A stretch of DNA of 64,000 bases from Bdellovibrio sp. ZAP7 (GCA_945878405.1 CAMCTJ010000006.1:62001-126000), one strand, 5' to 3'; positions 46,475 through 55,663 are shown, counted from the first letter of the stretch. The notes: generated by a model from the sequence alone, not told the origin. Made by a program: numbers and translations.

Positions 46475-47578
46475 CTATTGTCGGCGAGCGCCCTGCGTTA
46501 AATCAATGCATGTCGCGCCGTAGGCATTTTTTTTTGCCACATTTTGACATCTCTCACGATTCCAATAAGCTAACGCAACTAGCCAAGCCAAAAAAGTCAC
46601 GGCTTCTATGAAACTTGGCCGATAGACAGAGCTACCACCAGTTTTTACGTGAAGCGCCTCCCAAGTTAGCCAAAGATCCAAAATTTTTTCAGAGCCCAGT
46701 GCAAGAAATTTCGTCAGAACTGGAGGAAGCATTAAAATCGAAAGACCCAACAAAAAAAGAAGCGGGAGAAAAACCTGATCCCAGATCAAGCCCATGAAAA
46801 GTTGAACCAACACCGAATCCCCTACCCATTTTCCAAAAAAAAACGCCATGATGGGAATAAACCAGGTTAAGACCCAAAGGAGACCAAACAGCTTTTGACC
46901 GGAAGAAAAACAACGCCCCATAATCCACACTCCAATTACGCCTGAAAAACTTAACTGAAATCCTTTTGAAAAAAGAACCTGCGGAAATAAAGCGAGAAAA
47001 ACCAGAGTTGTTAAGCTTGCTGCGTATTCGGGTTCGATCGTGAGCGGGTTTTCTTGATAGAGAAAAATAAAAAACACACAAATCGCGGTTCTCATGAGCG
47101 ATGGCTCAGCCGGGGCCAAGCCCAATAAGATAGCTGCCGCCAAAGGCATTTTTACTCTCCGGGACCAAAGTAATAACTTGCCTCGAGGATAGGGATAAAC
47201 TCTCCAAAACATCCCGCCCAAGCAACTAAGACAAAGAGCAAGAGCCCACACATGTTGGCCACTCAATGCCAGGACCTGCAGCAATCCTCGCTCCCGGTAT
47301 TTCTGAAGAAGCCAAAACGGGAGTCCCGAGAAATCCCCCTGCCACAAAGCCATCTGAATCGCCGAAAGATTTGGGTTCCCAAAAGTACGGGAAAGCAGCG
47401 TTCGAGTAAAAAGTCCTGTCGGGTTGCGCGATTGAGGTGCCTTGGTTACTGGAACCCATTGAGCATCCGATAAAGCGGCGGGGTTTCTAAAGATCAGAAG
47501 TTTGTTTTCTCGTCGCGCGTTTTTAAAACTCAGGACAAAACAGGCAGCCACTGCAACCCAGATGAGAAATCTTTTCAT
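46475..47578 (-). CDS. ComEC/Rec2-like competence-domain membrane protein (no metallo-hydrolase domain)
   Basis: Polytopic membrane protein of 367 residues from ATG 47578 (a start at 47653 would add 25). LLQVLALSGQHVWALALCLS, GLAPAEPSLMRTAICVFFIF and FQLSFSGVIGVWIMG match the Competence domain of ComEC, the DNA-uptake channel. A full-length ComEC also has an N-terminal OB-like region and a C-terminal metallo-beta-lactamase domain; both are missing here, so it may be a split, truncated or specialised version. It has an N-terminal membrane segment of its own. Confidence 0.75.
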   Translation of the reverse strand: MKRFLIWVAVAACFVLSFKNARRENKLLIFRNPAALSDAQWVPVTKAPQSRNPTGLFTRTLLSRTFGNPNLSAIQMALWQGDFSGLPFWLLQKYRERGLLQVLALSGQHVWALALCLSCLGGMFWRVYPYPRGKLLLWSRRVKMPLAAAILLGLAPAEPSLMRTAICVFFIFLYQENPLTIEPEYAASLTTLVFLALFPQVLFSKGFQLSFSGVIGVWIMGRCFSSGQKLFGLLWVLTWFIPIMAFFFGKWVGDSVLVQLFMGLIWDQVFLPLLFLLGLSILMLPPVLTKFLALGSEKILDLWLTWEALHVKTGGSSVYRPSFIEAVTFLAWLVALAYWNRERCQNVAKKNAYGATCIDLTQGARRQ

Positions 47579-47724
47579 GGAGGCAGTCTCTAAACCGGGC
47601 CTCGAGGGTTCAAGTAGGTTTGGGGGGCGTTCTTTTTTAATTAATATTTTCAAAGCATTAGACGGTTTCCTTAAGGGTTTTTAAGCGCTTCAAACCCGGA
47701 ACTCTCTCTAAGCCCATTAAATGA

Positions 47725-47754
47725 TTGACTATAACGGGCAAAATCCACTAAAAA
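47725..47754 (+). promoter_or_regulatory. Candidate promoter of the rplU-rpmA-obg operon
   Basis: TTGACT at 47725-47730 (five of six -35 bases) and TAAAAA at 47749-47754 (four of six -10 bases) are 18 bases apart. A start near 47762 would leave a leader of about 18 bases. AAGGTGG just before the ATG at 47780 is a strong ribosome-binding sequence. Confidence 0.4.
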
Positions 47755-47779
47755 AGACCGTTCAATAAAAGGTGGATTT

Positions 47780-48094
47780 ATGTACGCAGTGATTCGCACA
47801 GGAAATAAACAGTATCGAGTAGAGGAAGGCATAGAGCTTTTAGTGGAGCGTCTTCACGTAGAAGCGGGCAAATCTCTTGAGTTAACTGATGTGCTCTTAT
47901 ATTCGGATGGCAAAGAAGTAAAAGTTGGCCAACCACAACTCCCCGTCTCCGTGCATTGCTTATGTGTCGGAGAAGAAAAAGGGGAAAAACTAAGAACTTT
48001 TAAATATCGTCGACGTCACAATTATTATCGTCGTTACGGACACAGACAAACACTCACTCGTTTGAGAGTCGAAAAAATCGAGAGAAAGGGCTAA
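47780..48094 (+). CDS. rplU: 50S ribosomal protein L21
   Basis: Large-subunit protein L21. MYAVIRTGNKQYRVEEG and the C-terminal FKYRRRHNYYRRYGHRQTLTRLRVEKI are characteristic. 104 residues, normal. Three bases separate it from rpmA, and obg follows, the usual rplU-rpmA-obg order. Confidence 0.98.
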   Translation: MYAVIRTGNKQYRVEEGIELLVERLHVEAGKSLELTDVLLYSDGKEVKVGQPQLPVSVHCLCVGEEKGEKLRTFKYRRRHNYYRRYGHRQTLTRLRVEKIERKG

Positions 48095-48097
48095 TCC

Positions 48098-48373
48098 ATG
48101 GCACATAAGAAAGCGGGCGGTAGCTCTAGAAACGGTCGTGATAGTCAGGGGCAACGGCTGGGCGTAAAAAGATTTGGCGGAGAACTCGTTAAAGCTGGAA
48201 ACATCTTAGTTCGTCAAAGAGGAACCAAGTTTCATGCTGGTTTAAATGTAGGCACAGGCCGTGACTGGACTTTGTTTGCATTGATTCCAGGACGAGTGGC
48301 TTTTGAGCGTCTCGATAAAGACAGAACTCGAATCTGCATACATCCAGAAGAATCAACTAAAGTCGCCTCTTAA
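48098..48373 (+). CDS. rpmA: 50S ribosomal protein L27
   Basis: L27, whose N-terminus reaches the peptidyl-transferase centre. [28 protein letters not shown] is a standard start without an extra cleavable leader as in Firmicutes; [15 protein letters not shown] follows. 91 residues. Confidence 0.98.
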   Translation: MAHKKAGGSSRNGRDSQGQRLGVKRFGGELVKAGNILVRQRGTKFHAGLNVGTGRDWTLFALIPGRVAFERLDKDRTRICIHPEESTKVAS

Positions 48374-48426
48374 GACTGGCTACCTAATAATTTTTTCATA
48401 ATTAAAGGAATTCGGGGTGGTGAGCT

Positions 48427-49428
48427 ATGGCTCTCATCGATGAAGTTGTTATACGAATCCAAGGCGGTTCGGGTGGAAAGGGCTGCATCAGCTTCCGTCG
48501 CGAAACTTTTGTGCCTTTTGGAGGCCCGAATGGTGGCGATGGTGGTAAGGGCGGTGACGTTTACCTTAAAGCAACTCGAGATAAAACAAGCCTTCTCGAT
48601 TTTAAATACCAGCCTCGGTATCTAGCCGAACGTGGGGAACACGGACTTGGCAAAGATATGTTCGGAAGAGGTGGTGAAGATCTCATCGTCGCAGTCCCAA
48701 TGGGAACCCTTGTTTTTGATAATCAGACGGGGGAACTCCTCGCTGATTTAACCGAGCACGAACAAACTATTTTGGTGGCAAAGGGTGGAAGAGGCGGCCG
48801 AGGAAACCTTTCCTTTAAATCATCGACCAATCGAGCGCCACGAAACGCAACTCCTGGGGAATTAGGAGAAAGCAAAGAGCTAAAACTTGAGCTGAAACTC
48901 CTTGCCGATGTCGGCTTAATTGGACTTCCCAATGCCGGAAAAAGCTCTTTCTTAACGGCAGTCTCTCGAGCCAGACCTAAAGTTGCCGACTATCCGTTTA
49001 CAACTTTAGAACCTGCTTTAGGAGTTGTTGAGCATAAAGGCCATGCGTTTGTCATCGCGGACTTACCAGGACTCATTGAACGCGCCTCCGAAGGAGCAGG
49101 TCTTGGACACCGCTTTCTTCGACATGTGGCTCGAAATCGAGTGCTGCTGCATTTGGTGGATATCACACAATCTCCGGAATCAATTCAAAAAAGTATCGAG
49201 ACGATCCGTAATGAATTGGGCGCCTATGATCCAGAACTTCTCGAACGAGAACAGCGTTTAGTTTTTACCAAAATCGACTTATTACCTGCGGAAGATCTCG
49301 CTGAACAGAAACAAAATCTCCAGGCTCTGGGACTGGACGGATATTATATTAGTAGTGCTGCTCGAGAGGGCCTCGGTCCTTTACTAGATGATTTGGCTGG
49401 CCTGACCCGCAGGGAGAATAAAGCTTGA
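48427..49428 (+). CDS. obgE: GTPase ObgE/CgtA
   Basis: Essential ribosome-associated GTPase acting in 50S assembly and stress control. The Obg glycine-rich fold (GGSGGKGCISFRRE, GGPNGGDGGKGGDVYL) spans residues 1-158. The G domain has GLPNAGKSSFL, DLPGLIERASEG and TKIDL (with SSAAREG as G5). The usual C-terminal OCT extension is missing; length 333 fits the short form. nadD overlaps the stop by 4 bases. Confidence 0.97.
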   Translation: MALIDEVVIRIQGGSGGKGCISFRRETFVPFGGPNGGDGGKGGDVYLKATRDKTSLLDFKYQPRYLAERGEHGLGKDMFGRGGEDLIVAVPMGTLVFDNQTGELLADLTEHEQTILVAKGGRGGRGNLSFKSSTNRAPRNATPGELGESKELKLELKLLADVGLIGLPNAGKSSFLTAVSRARPKVADYPFTTLEPALGVVEHKGHAFVIADLPGLIERASEGAGLGHRFLRHVARNRVLLHLVDITQSPESIQKSIETIRNELGAYDPELLEREQRLVFTKIDLLPAEDLAEQKQNLQALGLDGYYISSAAREGLGPLLDDLAGLTRRENKA

Positions 49429-50087
49429 TCGGGCTTTTTGGAGGAACTTTTGATCCTCCGCATCTGGGACACATCCATTTAATTAAAAGCATCCTCAAGG
49501 AATTTAACTTTTCAAAACTTTATCTGATACCCAACTATCAGAACCCTCTCAAAGCAAAAGGTCCAGCGGTAGCTCCGGAGGAAAGACTTCTCCTGCTTCG
49601 CACTGCGATTTCAGGATTAGACCCTCGAGTTGAAATCCTTGATTGGGAAATTAAAAAACAGGAACCCTCTTATACCATTGATACGGTCAGGCACTTGAAG
49701 TCTCTTCACTCCGAACCGCTTACTTTTATCATTGGAAACGACATTTTTTCGCAACTTCCTGAATGGAAATCAGCAACGCAGTTGCTTCAAGGGGTAGACT
49801 GGATTGTCATCAAAAGAAGTGAAGGAATCGTGTTGGATCCACAACCATTGCTGCACAAAATCGGCATTTTCGACTCCCATTTTATCGAAAAAAATCACCT
49901 CGCTTATAGTCAAGATCGGAGGTCGATTCGCTTCTGTGATATCAGAGCCCTTCCCATTTCCTCTACTGACATCCGATTGAAATTAGGAGAACTGTGGAAA
50001 AAGAATAAGTTAGACGATTCGCCGCAGGGAATTCAACGCTCAGTGTGGCTACTGATTAAAGAAAAGCGGCTCTATACCGTTGGATAA
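49425..50087 (+). CDS. nadD: Nicotinate-nucleotide adenylyltransferase
   Basis: Adenylates nicotinate mononucleotide in NAD synthesis. GLFGGTFDPPHLGHIHLI is the nucleotidyltransferase start with the HxGH motif, and ISSTDIRLKLGEL the C-terminal signature. TTG start, coupled to obgE by TTGA. 220 residues is slightly long. A ribosome silencing factor (rsfS), often next, is not in the window. Confidence 0.95.
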   Translation: MIGLFGGTFDPPHLGHIHLIKSILKEFNFSKLYLIPNYQNPLKAKGPAVAPEERLLLLRTAISGLDPRVEILDWEIKKQEPSYTIDTVRHLKSLHSEPLTFIIGNDIFSQLPEWKSATQLLQGVDWIVIKRSEGIVLDPQPLLHKIGIFDSHFIEKNHLAYSQDRRSIRFCDIRALPISSTDIRLKLGELWKKNKLDDSPQGIQRSVWLLIKEKRLYTVG

Positions 50088-50122
50088 TTCATACCACGAC
50101 TCGCTTTTTGAGGAGAGTTCCG

Positions 50123-50314
50123 ATGTCTGAAAAGAAAATGTCGAATTCCAATTCCAAAAATGCTTTAAACCACCACCTGAAACACTTTGTAGGTTTCGGT
50201 GAAAAACCCCAGACTCAAACCCCTCCCGGCTCAGTAACTGGCCGCCTTAAAGAGCTCGTCAAAAAGGTCGAAGACTTAAATCGAAGAGTCGACCGTATTA
50301 AAGATCAATTCTAA
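50123..50314 (+). CDS. Small protein, function unknown
   Basis: A 63-residue product from ATG 50123, which follows an excellent GAGGAGAG ribosome-binding sequence; an in-frame TTG at 50108 reads through that sequence. It has a polar, Asn/Lys/Ser-rich first part and a helix LKELVKKVEDLNRRVDRIKDQF that should form a coiled coil. No family recognised. It lies between nadD and queC. Confidence 0.65.
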   Translation: MSEKKMSNSNSKNALNHHLKHFVGFGEKPQTQTPPGSVTGRLKELVKKVEDLNRRVDRIKDQF

Positions 50315-50369
50315 AGCCTCCATTTCCTGAACTATTGAGAATCTCTACGACCCATGTTACTCGGGTCTT

Positions 50370-51080
50370 ATGGGAATTAACCAGTCTGCTATTGCCCTGC
50401 TCTCTGCTGGCCTAGACTCGTCGTTAGCGGTCGCTATGGCGCTTAAGGAGGGGGTTCAAATTAAGCTCGCCCTGACTTTTGATTACGGTCAGAAAGCAGC
50501 TCCCCAAGAAATCAAACAGGCAAGTCGATTGGCAAGTTACTGGAAAATCCCCCACAAACAGGTGAATTTGCCTTTTTTTGCTGAAAGTGGACACAGCAGT
50601 CTTCTTCGAGGCTCAACCAATAAAGAACTTCCCCGTTTATCTTTAGATGACTTAGACAATCTGGAAGCTTCTCAGAAAAGTGCAAAGGCAGTTTGGGTGC
50701 CCAATCGAAATGGCGTCTTCATTGAGATTGCGGCTTGTTTCGCCGAGCAGTTGGGAGCTTCTTATATTCTCGTAGGCTTTAACCGTGAAGAAGCTGCCAC
50801 TTTTCCTGACAATTCAAAAGCCTACCGTGAAAGCCTAAATCGCGCTCTTTCCTTTTCAACTGCGAATCACGTGCAAGTCATTTCCCCAACTGAGCTTTTG
50901 AACAAAACTCAAATTGTAGAGATGGCATTAAAACTGAAATTTCCAATGGAGTTTCTGTGGAGTTGCTATGAAAACGGCACACAGATGTGCGGGAGTTGTG
51001 AGTCCTGCATGCGTTTGAAACGTGCATTGAAACAAAACGAGGTACCTTTTGATGATTACTTTGCAAACCCATCTGTTTAA
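50370..51080 (+). CDS. queC: 7-cyano-7-deazaguanine synthase
   Basis: Makes preQ0, the precursor of queuosine, using ATP and a ammonia source. The PP-loop reads ALLSAGLDSSLAVAMA; the C-terminal zinc cysteines are in CYENGTQMCGSCESCMR. 236 residues is typical. The DUF366 gene overlaps its 3' end by 29 bases. queD, queE and queF are not in the window; tgt is at 14020. Confidence 0.94.
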   Translation: MGINQSAIALLSAGLDSSLAVAMALKEGVQIKLALTFDYGQKAAPQEIKQASRLASYWKIPHKQVNLPFFAESGHSSLLRGSTNKELPRLSLDDLDNLEASQKSAKAVWVPNRNGVFIEIAACFAEQLGASYILVGFNREEAATFPDNSKAYRESLNRALSFSTANHVQVISPTELLNKTQIVEMALKLKFPMEFLWSCYENGTQMCGSCESCMRLKRALKQNEVPFDDYFANPSV

Positions 51081-51615
51081 AGAAGCCGAAATTCCCTACG
51101 ATGGAACGCCTCTCGCTCCCCATTGGATTTATCGAAAATTTAATTTGCTGGGGGATGCTTTGGTGGCTTTTGTAGGGCCCGCAAAAGTGGATTTAGACCA
51201 CATGGTGGACTTGGAAGATGTGAAACAAAATGCTCCTATTTACAGTCCCAAAATGCTTCACTTCTTGGGCGAATGGTTTATTGATTCGCTAGAAACGGGA
51301 ATTCTTCTCCAGCATCTTTTTGTGGGAAATGTTTATCAACGACTTTGGGAACGGGGCGGTAGAGACCTCTCAAGAAAGGGAAACGACCTTTTCTACGATC
51401 AACGAAAAATGAGTGTTTCCATAGCCACTCGATCACCTGTTTCGGTCCTTTTTCATATGGGAATCAACATTGAGACCGAGGGAACCCCTATCCCAACTTC
51501 TGGGCTAAAAGAGCTGTGGATCGACCCTTGGGACCTGGCCTCTGAAGTTTTCGAGAAATTCCAGCAAGATATTCAGGGGTTTAAGAAGGCCCGAGTGAAA
51601 GTACTTTCTCGTTAA
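51052..51615 (+). CDS. DUF366-family protein
   Basis: A 187-residue protein from ATG 51052, behind GAGGT; the sequence MITLQTHLFKEAEIPYDGTPLAPHWIYRKFNLLGDALVAFVGP and the DHMVDLEDV and HFLGEWFID segments suggest DUF366. I make this call from memory of the family, not from a search. Its function is unknown to me. The 29-base overlap with queC points to a link with 7-deazaguanine metabolism. Confidence 0.7.
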   Translation: MITLQTHLFKEAEIPYDGTPLAPHWIYRKFNLLGDALVAFVGPAKVDLDHMVDLEDVKQNAPIYSPKMLHFLGEWFIDSLETGILLQHLFVGNVYQRLWERGGRDLSRKGNDLFYDQRKMSVSIATRSPVSVLFHMGINIETEGTPIPTSGLKELWIDPWDLASEVFEKFQQDIQGFKKARVKVLSR

Positions 51616-51621
51616 AAAGCC

Positions 51622-51650
51622 TTGCCAAGTCACTGAAAAAACACCATTAT
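51622..51650 (+). promoter_or_regulatory. Candidate promoter of the tRNA-Glu gene
   Basis: TTGCCA (51622-51627) and CATTAT (51645-51650) are 17 bases apart, four to five of six consensus bases each. Transcription would start near 51657, leaving about 11 bases of leader before the tRNA. Confidence 0.4.
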
Positions 51651-51667
51651 CCGAGCCCTGGCATTTT

Positions 51668-51743
51668 GTCCCCATGGTCTAGAGGCCTAGGACGTCACCC
51701 TTTCACGGTGAAAACCCGGGTTCGAATCCCGGTGGGGACGCCA
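51668..51743 (+). tRNA. tRNA-Glu (anticodon TTC)
   Basis: Cloverleaf folds cleanly: acceptor GTCCCCA (51668-51674) with TGGGGAC (51733-51739), discriminator G and encoded CCA at 51741-51743. The anticodon stem TCACC/GGTGA surrounds the loop CTTTCAC, with anticodon TTC at 51702-51704. The T-arm GGTTCGAATCC is standard. Confidence 0.98.
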
Positions 51744-51796
51744 AGTTCTTACGCGACTCATCACAACAAAAAGCTCTGTAAGTCCGATACGTAAGC

Positions 51797-52939
51797 GTGA
51801 AGTACCGCTTACTCAATCTGCTAATCTTTTTTGGGGTTTCGGCGATCTGCGCTGAAGATCTTCCCCGATATTTTATTTCACCCGCCTCTGTCCATATCTT
51901 CAACCATTTTGACGTCAAAATCTGGATACTCATGAATCGCATTCCCGAGCTTCACTGGAAAAAAATAGAAATTCCACCAACACGAAATAAAACGGCTCAC
52001 TTACCAAAAACCATTCTCGTGCATGGAAACTTCCAAAAAGAAGGCAAGGGTAAACGGTCTCTTGTAGTCAATGGAACCGATGTAAAAGTCTCAGACACCG
52101 GGGAGTTTATTCTAAAAGTTCACACTCAGGGAACTGAGTTTGGACTCTTGGTCACTTTCACAGAGTTAGATGCAGCCGAAGCACTGAAGCAAACTCTTGG
52201 TTTTAAAATTTTTTCAGTAAAAGAGAAAACCAAAAGAACTTTTTCCCCAAGCTTTGGTTTCTTAGGAACACATGTTTACAACCAACGAAAAATAGCGAGC
52301 CTTACTTTACCAGAAGAGTTAACAACCACAGTAGAGAATCCTCTGAGCGCTGAAAAGCTAGATAACTTTCGTTTGTATTTGGGTGCAAGCCTTGCAAACT
52401 ATGAACAAAACACTTATCGCCAGTCTCCGAAAACAAGTTTTTTCAGATTTGCTTACGAAAGAGATTTAAAACACACTCTTTCTTCACCCGTTTTGGTGGG
52501 CTTCGGCTCTCGTTTATCGATTGTCCCATTGAACAAGGAGCCTGGAGGCTCTCTTCAATTTTTAAACCCTGAGATCAAAGTGGGAATAGCACTCCACCAA
52601 AACCATTCGTCTGGTATTCACATATTTACTGGAACAAACTACTACACCAGTTTCGGAAATCAGTCCTTGGGCTTTTTCTCTGGCCTAGGCCAATCTTTAG
52701 AGCTAGACACAAAATTGAACATCGCTCCGAGTTGGGATTTGGGTGTTTACGCTAAAGCAACTCTCGTTCCCCCTTCTAAAAAAACAAGTAACCTCTTTTC
52801 AAACCGTGAACTTCTTGGAGGAGTAACCATCTCACATAACAACTGGGGATTGTTTTCAGAGTTCACTCACACTCAACTCAACACCTCCCAGAAGGTTAAC
52901 TTGTCAGCAGCTCGTTTCGGATTTTTTACTCAGTTTTAG
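51797..52939 (+). CDS. Exported probable outer-membrane beta-barrel protein
   Basis: A 380-residue protein with a GTG start, signal peptide (KYRLLNLLIFFGVSAICAED) and a mature chain of alternating strands (GFLGTHVYNQRK, FFRFAYERDLKHTLSSPVLVGFGSRL, WDLGVYAKATLVPP), ending FGFFTQF with an aromatic terminus. The first 120 residues look like a separate domain. No known family. It starts 53 bases after tRNA-Glu and is convergent with the next gene, ten bases away. Confidence 0.75.
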   Translation: MKYRLLNLLIFFGVSAICAEDLPRYFISPASVHIFNHFDVKIWILMNRIPELHWKKIEIPPTRNKTAHLPKTILVHGNFQKEGKGKRSLVVNGTDVKVSDTGEFILKVHTQGTEFGLLVTFTELDAAEALKQTLGFKIFSVKEKTKRTFSPSFGFLGTHVYNQRKIASLTLPEELTTTVENPLSAEKLDNFRLYLGASLANYEQNTYRQSPKTSFFRFAYERDLKHTLSSPVLVGFGSRLSIVPLNKEPGGSLQFLNPEIKVGIALHQNHSSGIHIFTGTNYYTSFGNQSLGFFSGLGQSLELDTKLNIAPSWDLGVYAKATLVPPSKKTSNLFSNRELLGGVTISHNNWGLFSEFTHTQLNTSQKVNLSAARFGFFTQF

Positions 52940-52949
52940 TTAGAATTCT

Positions 52950-53654
52950 TTAGGGTTCGTTCCCAATCACACACACTGCGGGGATTCCTTCTCGTGTTTT
53001 TTTCAGTAGCTCGATGTAATAGTCTTTTTCTTCTTTTGACTTCGCTCGAGCAATCGTCGTGCGGACTCTCGTTAAGAACGTAGAAAACTGATGGGTCTCA
53101 AGCTTTGAATCCGCCTCTTCCCATGCTGACAAGAACGTCTCTTTGTTTGCCTTATCCTTAACCTCATCTCCGGAAGAGGCCCAAAACAAAACCCCCTTCT
53201 TTTGAGGATTTTGAGGAAGCGGGAAGGACGGTGCTAGTTCAATAAAAAATGCCATCACCTGAGGCACTGTCGCTAACCTCCACTGCCCTAACGGAACTAA
53301 TTTTTCACAAGCTTTTTTAGCAGCTATTAAGGTCCTCGCCTTTCCTGCCTGCATGGCCACGAGATCAATCTCTCCTGTAGGACGGCCTTTTTCTCCTCGG
53401 TAGATGTGAATCGCTTTTTGTTTTTCACCGCTGGTGTCCGGTATACCGCCATATTCGAGCTGGAGTGACTGGGTAGGATTTTCCTTATTGGTAGAAAGCT
53501 CGTGCTGAAATTGAGAGGTAAAGGAAAGTTTATCCACTAATGTGAGCGCTTCTGTTCTTCTTTGATCCGCTCTGGAGAGATGGCTGGCTTCCGCAAAAAC
53601 CAACTGTGAAACCAGGATACTTGGAATTATCAAAAATCGAAAGGCACTCCCCAC
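52950..53654 (-). CDS. Exported protein with a C-type-lectin-like/DUF1566-type segment
   Basis: A 234-residue protein with a GTG start and signal peptide (FRFLIIPSILVSQLVFAEAS). Near residue 115-160, CEKLVPLGQWRLATVPQVMAFF and VLFWASSGDEV recall the Lcl/DUF1566 pattern (C..lg..WRLPT..E...; ...FWTSS). The WRLPT proline is replaced by Ala. The rest is not recognised. The gene lies between the beta-barrel gene and the acyltransferase. Confidence 0.7.
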   Translation of the reverse strand: MGSAFRFLIIPSILVSQLVFAEASHLSRADQRRTEALTLVDKLSFTSQFQHELSTNKENPTQSLQLEYGGIPDTSGEKQKAIHIYRGEKGRPTGEIDLVAMQAGKARTLIAAKKACEKLVPLGQWRLATVPQVMAFFIELAPSFPLPQNPQKKGVLFWASSGDEVKDKANKETFLSAWEEADSKLETHQFSTFLTRVRTTIARAKSKEEKDYYIELLKKTREGIPAVCVIGNEP

Positions 53655-53729
53655 GGTTCACCTCGGGGGAAAGCGGAGTGCAAGCGCTGCACCAAGCGTA
53701 TTCTTGCGGGAGATATTTATCAGGACTGT

Positions 53730-55643
53730 TTAGATTTTTGCCGAAGGTGACGTTTTTAGGACCCCTATCACCCTCTCTGCCGCTTCGTAATTTAAATGGT
53801 TTTTATTGAAGTAGTAGGGCTTTAAGCCATCCGAAGCATGGCACTTCACCCCATCGCAAAAGAGAGGCCTCGGATTAAATATCTCAATGCTTGGAAACTG
53901 TTTCACGAGCTCGTCTATCACTCGGTCACTTGGTTCAACTCTTTTTAAAAAAGCTTTCTCACTCATTGAACAATCTTTTTTTAAATCTTTCTTGGTTAAC
54001 CGGACCGGGCGAATACCAAAACAAGATCGAATATCGAAATCCAAATCAGGGTTATCTTTAAAGACCGTTACTTTTCGTTGATTTCCGACGGCAGCAGCCA
54101 GCACCTTTACTGCGTTTTCTCTAAAGCTAGGCACCGTATTGTCAGTGTTTTCTGTGTAATTAAACTTTCCTGTCGAGAGATAGGCCCAATACCCTGCAAA
54201 ATAGACTGACTTGATCGATTCGTGATTTTTTAAGATATCTACCACCGAATTTATTTTCTTTTCGCACGCTTGATTTACAAGGCTTCTAGTCGCAAAGGGC
54301 AGACAACTCGTTTGGGCGATTAAAAGCACCGACTCCTCTGGAAAATGCTTAAAAAAAGCATCTTGATATTGAATCGTATGAGAATCTCCGACCACTAACA
54401 GGGTGGGAGGAGAGTCTTTCGAAAGCACACAGAGTCCATCAAAACTAAGTTCCCTAACCTCTTTAACCTGCTTGGCACACTCGGTTCCCACTACTCGTCG
54501 CTCAGGATGTGAAACAATTTCTCTGAGTTCTTTCTGTTGAGATCCCAATCGCCCCTCAAAGCCTTCTCCCCAGCTTGTGATTAACCCTGCGATTCCCACA
54601 CATACTGCGCCACTTACGAGAGCTGGAACCGCATTTTTAATACCCCTTCCAAATCGAATGGGAGTTTCAATCCATCGGTAAGTGAGCCACGACAGAAACA
54701 CCGATAAGAGAACGGCTGCGCTTCGTATGGCCGTTTGAGGAAAACTTTCTTCTACTATCTGTGCTATCGATAAAAGTGGCCAGTGCCATAAATAAAGCGG
54801 AAAACTAATTAAACCAAACCATACAAGCAAAGGACTACTGAGAACATGCCGATTGATCCATGCCTTAGGGCCAGCTGCAATGATACTCCACGCCCCCACG
54901 ACCGGAAGAAGAGCCCAGAATCCCGGAAACTGGAATTCTTTCCTTATCAGGAAAGCTCCAGAAATTACCAAGAGGATTCCTAGGGTAGAAAGCCCGCTTC
55001 GACTTCCCTCTCTTGACCACGCTGCTCGAGCCAACACGGCTCCGGAGAGAAGTTCCCAGAATCTTGTGAAGGGCGAATAGAATCCCGCACTCGGGTCCTG
55101 GTGAGTTAAATAGCAGTTTAAAAAGAACGAAGCAGTCATCAGATTGGTAATGACCACCAGGAGTTTCCATTTCTTCTTATAAGAAAACCACAAAAGCAGC
55201 GGCCAAAAAATATAGAACTGTTCTTCAATGGCTAAACTCCATAAGTGGAGCAAAGGTTTCGTCTCGGCAGCTTTGTCGAAATAACCCGTTTCCGACCAAA
55301 GCATCCAGTTAGAAACGAACCCCACTCCTCCAGCCATGTGCTTTCCCAGAGATTGGAATTCATCTGATAAAAGCACAAACCAACCAAGCGCATAGACACT
55401 CGAAAGGACGATAAGAAGCGCAGGGAAAATCCTTTTGATTCGTCGGATGTAAAAATCCTTAATTGAGAAAACCCCTTTTTGCAGGTTCTCAAAAAGTATC
55501 GAGGAGATGAGGAAACCCGAGATAACAAAGAAAACATCCACTCCGATGAACCCACCCGGAAGTTTCCCCGGAAAAGCGTGATACCCCACAACTAAAAGAA
55601 CGGCGATTGCTCTTAAGCCGTCGATGTCAGGCCGATAGGACAT
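53730..55643 (-). CDS. Acyltransferase 3 / SGNH fusion (OafA-like)
   Basis: Membrane O-acyltransferase that adds acetyl or another acyl group to envelope polysaccharide. The N-terminal AT3 domain (YRPDIDGLRAIAVLLVVGYHAFPG, VDVFFVISGFLISS, LLHLWSLAIEEQFYIFWPLLL) has about ten spans. A C-terminal SGNH hydrolase-like domain has the catalytic Ser in VVGDSHTIQYQ and a DGLKPYYFNKNHLN histidine motif. Length 637 is typical of OafA. The acceptor is not identifiable. Confidence 0.93.
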   Translation of the reverse strand: MSYRPDIDGLRAIAVLLVVGYHAFPGKLPGGFIGVDVFFVISGFLISSILFENLQKGVFSIKDFYIRRIKRIFPALLIVLSSVYALGWFVLLSDEFQSLGKHMAGGVGFVSNWMLWSETGYFDKAAETKPLLHLWSLAIEEQFYIFWPLLLWFSYKKKWKLLVVITNLMTASFFLNCYLTHQDPSAGFYSPFTRFWELLSGAVLARAAWSREGSRSGLSTLGILLVISGAFLIRKEFQFPGFWALLPVVGAWSIIAAGPKAWINRHVLSSPLLVWFGLISFPLYLWHWPLLSIAQIVEESFPQTAIRSAAVLLSVFLSWLTYRWIETPIRFGRGIKNAVPALVSGAVCVGIAGLITSWGEGFEGRLGSQQKELREIVSHPERRVVGTECAKQVKEVRELSFDGLCVLSKDSPPTLLVVGDSHTIQYQDAFFKHFPEESVLLIAQTSCLPFATRSLVNQACEKKINSVVDILKNHESIKSVYFAGYWAYLSTGKFNYTENTDNTVPSFRENAVKVLAAAVGNQRKVTVFKDNPDLDFDIRSCFGIRPVRLTKKDLKKDCSMSEKAFLKRVEPSDRVIDELVKQFPSIEIFNPRPLFCDGVKCHASDGLKPYYFNKNHLNYEAAERVIGVLKTSPSAKI

Positions 55644-55663
55644 AGGAACTCATTATACCGCTT

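Noticed and set aside
51703-51942. Minus-strand open frame ending FEPGFSP
   Set aside because: It overlaps tRNA-Glu and reads through its T-arm; this is a common artefact opposite tRNA genes.
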